In this document: positions 59,269 to 64,000 of the stretch, one piece after another
Numbering within the stretch: the first letter of the stretch is position 1
How the letters are laid out: each line of letters starts with the position of its first letter
Source: Zoogloea dura
GTDB taxonomy: Bacteria; Pseudomonadota; Gammaproteobacteria; Burkholderiales; Rhodocyclaceae
Reading direction: 5' to 3'
Assembly (NCBI RefSeq): GCF_012927165.1
Contig: NZ_JABBGA010000008.1
Coordinates: forward strand, 1 to 64,000
Length of the DNA: 64,000 nt
Translations under genes and position numbers: made by a program
The notes under the pieces: generated by a model
The model's input: only the letters and a program-made list of their open reading frames with translations
Database searches by the model: none
Told to the model about the DNA's origin: nothing

Positions 59269-60486
59269 TCAGTCGGCGAGAAACAGCATCAGCAGTTCGT
59301 TGAGGAAGCGCCGGCCCTTGAGGGTCGGGCGCAGGGTGTCTCCATCGGTCTCGACCAGCCCCTGGCGCCGGGCCTGGACCAGGCCGGCCTCGGCGGCTTC
59401 CAGCGGCAGGCCGGTACGTTCGGCAAACAGCCGCAAGGGGAATCCGCCGTTCAGCCGCAGGGCATTCATCATGAACTCGAAGGGCAGGTCCTGGGCACCC
59501 AGGCTGCGCCTGTCCTGCACGAATGCGCCGCTGTCCTTGGCTGCCAGATAGGCGGTGGGGTGGCGGGGGCGGGTCTCCCGGACGATGCCCTCGTGGGAAG
59601 AGAGCTTGCCGTGGGCACCGGCGCCTATCCCCAGGTAGTCGCCGAAGGTCCAGTAGTTGAGGTTGTGGCGGCATTCCCGGTTTGGGCGTGCGAAGGCCGA
59701 GGTCTCGTAGTGCGTGTAGCCCGCTTCGCCAAGCCGCGCTTCGATGCGTTCCTGCATGTCGGCCGAGGCGTCCGGGTCGGGGACTTCGGGTGGATTGGCG
59801 GCGAAGGCGGTGTTCGGCTCCAGGGTGAGGTGGTAGCAGGACAGGTGCTGGGGGCCTAGGGCCAGGGCGGTGGCGAGGTCAGCCTCCGCCTCCATCAGGC
59901 TCTGGCCGGGCAGGGCGTACATCAGGTCGAGGTTGACCGCCTCGAAATGCTTGAGCGCCGCTTCGGCTGCGGCGATGGCGTCGTGACGCCCGTGGATGCG
60001 GCCGAGGGCCTGGAGGTGTCCTTCATGGAAACTCTGGATGCCCACCGACAGGCGGTTGATGCCGGCCTGGCGGAAGGCTGCGAAGCGGCCTGCGTCCACC
60101 GTGCCGGGGTTGGCCTCGAGGGTGATCTCGGCCATCGGGTCGAGGAGGATCCGCATGCGTACGGCAGTGAGCAGTTCGTCGAGTCCGTCCGGGCTGATCA
60201 GGCTGGGGGTGCCGCCGCCGATGAAGATGCTGTGAACCCGTCGCCCCCAGATCTGCGGCAGCGCGCTTTCCAGGTCGGCGATCAGGGCGGCGATATAGGC
60301 GGCTTCGGGGATGCCCTCGTCCTTGACGGAGTGGGAATTGAAGTCGCAGTAGGGGCACTTGCGCACGCACCACGGGAAGTGGATGTACAGCGACAGCGGC
60401 GGCGAGGCACTGAGGCTGGGCTGCCAGCCGCCGGCCTTGGGGGCGGCGGCCTTGGGCGTGATCGGAATGATCCGGGGTTCGGGCAT
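59269..60486 (-). CDS. hemW: HemW, radical SAM haem chaperone
   Basis: This 405-residue radical SAM protein has the cluster motif CVRKCPYCDF (about 39-48), the SAM glycine-rich GGGTPSL, and the C-terminal HemW domain (LNYWTFGDYLGIGAGAH). It resembles oxygen-independent coproporphyrinogen oxidase but lies in the HemW branch, which delivers haem to respiratory enzymes. It heads a minus-strand run with rdgB and rph upstream. Confidence 0.9.
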   Translation of the reverse strand: MPEPRIIPITPKAAAPKAGGWQPSLSASPPLSLYIHFPWCVRKCPYCDFNSHSVKDEGIPEAAYIAALIADLESALPQIWGRRVHSIFIGGGTPSLISPDGLDELLTAVRMRILLDPMAEITLEANPGTVDAGRFAAFRQAGINRLSVGIQSFHEGHLQALGRIHGRHDAIAAAEAALKHFEAVNLDLMYALPGQSLMEAEADLATALALGPQHLSCYHLTLEPNTAFAANPPEVPDPDASADMQERIEARLGEAGYTHYETSAFARPNRECRHNLNYWTFGDYLGIGAGAHGKLSSHEGIVRETRPRHPTAYLAAKDSGAFVQDRRSLGAQDLPFEFMMNALRLNGGFPLRLFAERTGLPLEAAEAGLVQARRQGLVETDGDTLRPTLKGRRFLNELLMLFLAD

Positions 60487-60499
60487 GGGGCGGAGGCGC

Positions 60500-61093
60500 T
60501 CAGGTGGGCTCGGCGCGGAGGCGGTCGAGCAGCTGGCGGAAGGCGTTGCCCCGGTGGGACAGCATGTTTTTGAGCTCGGCGGGAATCTCCGCCGCGGTCT
60601 GTTCCAGCTCGGGCACGAAGAACAGCGGGTCGTAGCCGAAGCCGGCAGCGCCCCGCGGCGCGTCGAGGATCTCGCCGTGCCACTCGCCGCAGGCGATCAG
60701 GGGCTGCGGGTCTTCCGCGTGGCGCAGGAGGGCCAGCACGCAGTAGAAGCGGGCCCGCCGGTCGGCTTGTCCGGCCAGCTTCTCGAGCAGCAGGGTGTTG
60801 TTGCGCTGGTCGGACTTGGGTTCGCCGGCAAAGCGGGCCGACAGCACGCCCGGCGCGCCGCCCAGCACTTCGACGCACAGCCCGGAGTCGTCCGCCAGGG
60901 CCGGCAGGCCGGTCGCCCGGGCGGCGTGGCGGGCCTTGGCGATGGCGTTTTCGACGAAGCTGGGGTGGGGTTCCTCGGCTTCGCTGACATTGAAGGCCGA
61001 CTGGGGCAGCACCTCGATGCCCAGGGGGGCGAGCAGGGCGGAGAGTTCCTTGAGCTTGCCGGCGTTGCCGCTGGCGAGAACGAGTTGTTTCAT
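60500..61093 (-). CDS. rdgB: RdgB/HAM1 XTP/dITP pyrophosphatase
   Basis: This 197-residue enzyme removes ITP and XTP from the nucleotide pool. The motif LASGNAGKLKEL opens the protein and DDSGLCVEVLGGAPGVLSAR is the catalytic segment. It lies between rph and hemW, a common order. Confidence 0.95.
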   Translation of the reverse strand: MKQLVLASGNAGKLKELSALLAPLGIEVLPQSAFNVSEAEEPHPSFVENAIAKARHAARATGLPALADDSGLCVEVLGGAPGVLSARFAGEPKSDQRNNTLLLEKLAGQADRRARFYCVLALLRHAEDPQPLIACGEWHGEILDAPRGAAGFGYDPLFFVPELEQTAAEIPAELKNMLSHRGNAFRQLLDRLRAEPT

Positions 61094-61117
61094 GGCGGGC
61101 CTCGCTGTGCAGATGGC

Positions 61118-61864
61118 TCAGGCAGGGATGCCGAGCGCCTTTTTCTGTTCAACGACGAGTTGGGCGATGCCGGCGCCGGCAAGTTCCAGCAGGCTGTCGA
61201 GTTCGGCGCGGGAGAAGGGGCCTCCTTCGGCCGTGCCCTGCACTTCGACGAAGCCGCCGCTGCCGGTCATCACCACGTTCATGTCAGTTTCGCAGTCCGA
61301 GTCTTCAGGATAGTCGAGGTCCAGCACCGGGGTGCCCTTGTAGATGCCCACCGAGATGGCGGCGACGAAGTCGCGCATCGGGTTGGCAGCCAGCTTGCCA
61401 GCCTTGACCAGGCCGTCGAGGGCTTCATGCACGGCGATGCAGGCGCCGGTGATGGAGGCGGTGCGGGTGCCGCCGTCAGCCTGCAGAACGTCGCAGTCGA
61501 TGGTGATCTGGCGCTCGCCGAGGGCTTCCATGTCCACCACGGCGCGCAGGCTGCGGCCGATCAGGCGCTGGATCTCCTGGGTGCGCCCGCTCTGCTTGCC
61601 CTTGGCGGCCTCCCGCGGGCTGCGGGTGTGGGTGGAGCGCGGCAGCATGCCATACTCGGCGGTCAGCCAGCCTTGGCCCTTGCCCCGCAGGAAGGGGGGC
61701 ACGCCCTCTTCCACGCTGGCGGTGCACAGCACGCGGGTGTCGCCGAATTCGATCAGGACCGATCCTTCGGCATGCCGGGTGAAGCCGCGGGTGATGCGGA
61801 TGCTGCGGAGTTGATCGGGCGTACGGCCGCTGGGGCGGGCCTGGAAGGAGGCGGATTGGGTCAT
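61118..61864 (-). CDS. rph: Ribonuclease PH
   Basis: This 248-residue phosphorolytic exonuclease trims the 3' ends of tRNA precursors. It has [20 protein letters not shown] at the start and [18 protein letters not shown] in the phosphate-binding core. The length is close to the usual 238. It is encoded directly upstream of rdgB. Confidence 0.96.
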   Translation of the reverse strand: MTQSASFQARPSGRTPDQLRSIRITRGFTRHAEGSVLIEFGDTRVLCTASVEEGVPPFLRGKGQGWLTAEYGMLPRSTHTRSPREAAKGKQSGRTQEIQRLIGRSLRAVVDMEALGERQITIDCDVLQADGGTRTASITGACIAVHEALDGLVKAGKLAANPMRDFVAAISVGIYKGTPVLDLDYPEDSDCETDMNVVMTGSGGFVEVQGTAEGGPFSRAELDSLLELAGAGIAQLVVEQKKALGIPA

Positions 61865-61961
61865 GGCGGTTGAGGGCGGATCGTTGCGGTAGGGGGGCAG
61901 CCCGGCGAGTGCGGGGCGCGGGCATTGTGCGGGGCATCTCCCCGGCCGGCAGGCCGGGGGC

Positions 61962-62873
61962 TTACTTGAACTTGTGGATGGCGGCGTTGATTTCCCGGAT
62001 GGCCCGTTCGATCTCGTCTTCGCTGAGGTCTTCCTGATCGCCCCGCTTGTTGCGTCCGAAGCCTTCCATCTGGGTGGTGAAGGCGTCGGCGGGCATGGTG
62101 CGGGTCGACACGGTGTCGGGGGTGTCTTCCTGGTGATCGTCGTGCCAGGTCATGGCGATCAGGGACATGTTGTCGCACTGGGCGCCGCCGAGGGTCTCGG
62201 CCTCGTTCATCAGCGCCGGGACGGCGTCCATGACCCGGCCGTCGGCCAGGGTGCGTACCAGGTCATCGGTCTCGAGGGGGCCCCAGACGCCATCCGAGCA
62301 GATGGCTAGGACGTCGCCGTTCATGAGTGCGGTGCCCCGGGAGAACTCGATCTGGGGCGGATGGCTGCCGCCCAGGCAGCTGAAGATCCGGTTGCGTCCC
62401 GGGTGCGAGGCTGCGGACTCGGCGTCGAGCAGGCCCTGGTCGAGCATCAGTTGCACTCGGGAGTGGTCGCGTGTCTGGGCCAGCAGGCGACCGCGCCGGA
62501 TCAGGTACAGGCGTGAATCGCCGGCGTGGGCCCAGTGGGCGATGCCATCCTGGATCAGACAGGCCACGATGGTGGTGCGCGGGATGTCCGAGAGGTTCTT
62601 GTCGAAGGCGTAGTCGAGGATCGCGTGGTGAGCATTGCTCAGCACCCGCGACAGGAAGAGCACCGGGTCGGCCACCTTGGGGCGGGCTTCCTGCTGAAAG
62701 GACTGGGCGATGAACTGTACCGAGATCTGGGCTGCGATCTCGCCATAGAGGTGGCCGCCCATGCCGTCGGCCAGCACCAGCAGCAGGGCGTCCCGCGTGT
62801 AGGAGTAGGCCACGCGATCCTGGTTGGTGCGTCGTTTGCCGATCCGGCTTTCCTGGAAAATGGTGAATCTCAT
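61962..62873 (-). CDS. PP2C-type Ser/Thr protein phosphatase
   Basis: This 303-residue PPM phosphatase has the metal motifs NQDRVAY and [21 protein letters not shown] and [11 protein letters not shown]. It should dephosphorylate proteins phosphorylated by the kinase encoded just upstream on the same strand; the kinase stop overlaps its start as ATGA. A charged C-terminal tail (about 60 residues) follows the catalytic domain. Confidence 0.92.
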   Translation of the reverse strand: MRFTIFQESRIGKRRTNQDRVAYSYTRDALLLVLADGMGGHLYGEIAAQISVQFIAQSFQQEARPKVADPVLFLSRVLSNAHHAILDYAFDKNLSDIPRTTIVACLIQDGIAHWAHAGDSRLYLIRRGRLLAQTRDHSRVQLMLDQGLLDAESAASHPGRNRIFSCLGGSHPPQIEFSRGTALMNGDVLAICSDGVWGPLETDDLVRTLADGRVMDAVPALMNEAETLGGAQCDNMSLIAMTWHDDHQEDTPDTVSTRTMPADAFTTQMEGFGRNKRGDQEDLSEDEIERAIREINAAIHKFK

Positions 62874-63829
62874 GTACGACCCATCATGGTTTTGATGCGG
62901 GAGCCCAGTCCCTCCAGCCAGCTCTTCTGCTGGGGCGGGGCTTCCCGATGGCGCTGGGCGAGGACCTTCTGCAAGGCAAAACAGCTTTGCGGGCGCTTCA
63001 GCGGATCCAGCTGGAGGCACCAGTCGATGGTCGCCAGGAAATGGGGGGAGTACTCGCCCGCCCAGGCCTTGACGGCGGGTTCGACCGTGTCATGTTTGAT
63101 GCGTTCGTCCGAGCGCTGCGGCGAGGTGCCGGCCAGGCAGGCATACATGCTGGCTCCGACGCTGTAGATGTCGCTCCAGGGGCCAAGGGACTCGCGGTTG
63201 CCGAATTGCTCCGGCGAGGCGAAACCGGGTGTGTACATCGGCTTCAGGATGGGGGTGTCGGACATCAGGGTCTGGCGGGCGGCGCCGAAGTCCAGCAGGA
63301 CCGGCGTGCCATCGTTGCGCAGGTAGATGTTCGACGGCTTGATGTCGAGGTGCAGCAGCTTGTGGGAATGGACTTCCCGCAGGCCGTTGAGCATGCGGGT
63401 GAACACGCCGCGGATGAAGCGCTCGCTGACCCCGCCCTTCTTGCCCTTGTTCTTCTGGATGTAGTCGTGCAGCGTCCGGCCCCGTTCGAACTGCATCACC
63501 ATATAGACGGTGCCGTTGGCGCGGAAGAAGTTGAGCACCCGCACCACGTTGGGATGCACCAGCTTGGCGAGCGCCCGGCCTTCTTCGAAGAAACACTTCA
63601 TGCCGTAGCGGAATGCGCCCTGGTGAGCCTCGGTGACGTGCGGCGTCACCTCGCCCTCACCGCGCAGGGCCAGGGAGTTGGGCAGGTATTCCTTGATGGC
63701 GACCGGCGTGCCGTCCTGGTCGTAGGCCAGGTAGACGATGGAAAAACCGCCCAGCGACAACTGTCGCTCGACCCGGTAATGGTCGAGCTGGAATCCGGAA
63801 GGAAGGGCGCAGTTTTGTTGAGTGGCCAT
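62870..63829 (-). CDS. Hanks-type Ser/Thr protein kinase
   Basis: This 319-residue soluble kinase has the glycine loop SLGGFSIVYLAY, the ATP lysine in VAIKEYLP, the catalytic loop HLDIKPSN and the metal motif DFGAAR. It lacks a transmembrane segment and PASTA repeats. Most of the length is the kinase core plus a short basic tail. It is co-translated with the phosphatase, a reversible signalling pair. Confidence 0.93.
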   Translation of the reverse strand: MATQQNCALPSGFQLDHYRVERQLSLGGFSIVYLAYDQDGTPVAIKEYLPNSLALRGEGEVTPHVTEAHQGAFRYGMKCFFEEGRALAKLVHPNVVRVLNFFRANGTVYMVMQFERGRTLHDYIQKNKGKKGGVSERFIRGVFTRMLNGLREVHSHKLLHLDIKPSNIYLRNDGTPVLLDFGAARQTLMSDTPILKPMYTPGFASPEQFGNRESLGPWSDIYSVGASMYACLAGTSPQRSDERIKHDTVEPAVKAWAGEYSPHFLATIDWCLQLDPLKRPQSCFALQKVLAQRHREAPPQQKSWLEGLGSRIKTMMGRT

Positions 63830-63916
63830 CGGGCGGAGCGCTACACTTCGACTTTTGGTGGTGTTCGGGGGGGCTAGTTTACCCTTGGATCGCCGCGCTA
63901 TCTCGGGAAAAACAGG

Positions 63917-64000
63917 ATGATTCACAGCATGACGGGTTTTGCCGTCCAGACTCGCGATCTGGGCCGCGTAGCCTTGCACCTCGAACTGCGGAGCGTCAAT
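63917..64000 (+). CDS. yicC: YicC family endoribonuclease, 5' fragment
   Basis: The first 28 residues (MIHSMTGFAVQTRDLG and onward) match the start of YicC-type stress proteins, described as endoribonucleases. The rest lies beyond the window. It is divergent from the kinase gene and starts 88 bases from it. Confidence 0.88.
   Translation, partial: MIHSMTGFAVQTRDLGRVALHLELRSVN

Noticed and set aside
1-64000. tRNA or rRNA genes
   Set aside because: I saw no cloverleaf-like arms with the conserved T-loop sequence and no rRNA-like sequence anywhere in the window.

Overview
The window reads as a chromosome segment from a GC-rich Betaproteobacterium, most likely Rhodocyclales (Azospira/Dechloromonas/Azoarcus-like). 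This rests on gene content: a proteobacterial-type GshA beside GshB, a regulatory PTS (EIIA, HPr, EI) near RapZ, a class I PHA synthase, a full propionyl-CoA carboxylation module, MetX-MetW, and an argS-SPOR-dsbA run. The assignment is inference; no rRNA or tRNA gene is present to test it.

Layout. 1-300 is the end of an IS481-type element abutting a GCTAGC target. 320-3351 holds an enoyl-CoA hydratase-family gene and a DUF485-ActP acetate uptake pair. 3493-11953 holds a methyltransferase, a GntR regulator and the propionate module mcm-meaB-pccB-pccA, closed by a strong terminator. 12083-12195 has two copies of an intergenic repeat, followed by a periplasmic binding protein with a diguanylate cyclase. 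14397-22207 (minus) carries an Hsp70-like protein, a lipoprotein-FlgO pair, an HNH nuclease, a one-piece arginase-ornithine aminotransferase fusion, UbiB and a secreted protein. 22373-26329 is argS, a SPOR protein, dsbA and an SDR. 26336-31237 (minus) is an EmrAB-NodT efflux system under a MarR regulator with two related operator-like sites. 31281-37752 holds ald, a BtuF-like protein, MscS, a PIN protein, phaC and an MBL hydrolase.

37872-44791 begins with a LiuR-like MerR regulator and continues as a tight plus-strand run: an acetyltransferase-carbonic anhydrase fusion, a thioesterase, a DsbA-fold isomerase, LOG, the glutathione-dependent formaldehyde pathway adhC-fghA, two DUF1289 proteins and an MBL hydrolase. 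44947-46959 is rapZ followed by a NusG_II/Gx-transporter pair that resembles EetA/EetB, with three in-frame 60-bp repeats at its start. 46924-50697 (minus) has an RNase H, a Dyp peroxidase, an 84-bp minisatellite, metW and metX; metX is preceded by a promoter, a SAM-II-like riboswitch and a terminator. 50749-56708 (minus) runs gshA-gshB-apbE-EIIA-HPr-EI. 56833-59253 has an orphan adenine-type DNA methyltransferase and a divergent acyltransferase-like gene. 59269-63829 (minus) is hemW, rdgB, rph and a Ser/Thr phosphatase-kinase pair, and the window ends inside yicC.

How the parts connect. ActP imports short-chain acids. The Pcc/Mcm/MeaB set turns propionyl-CoA into succinyl-CoA and PhaC stores carbon. 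GshA/GshB make the glutathione that AdhC/FghA need to oxidise formaldehyde to formate. ApbE is a candidate flavin supplier for the EetAB-like electron-transfer pair. The most unusual items are the arginase-aminotransferase fusion, the acetyltransferase-carbonic anhydrase fusion, the SAM-II-like control of metX, the paired MarR sites and the two frame-preserving tandem repeats.
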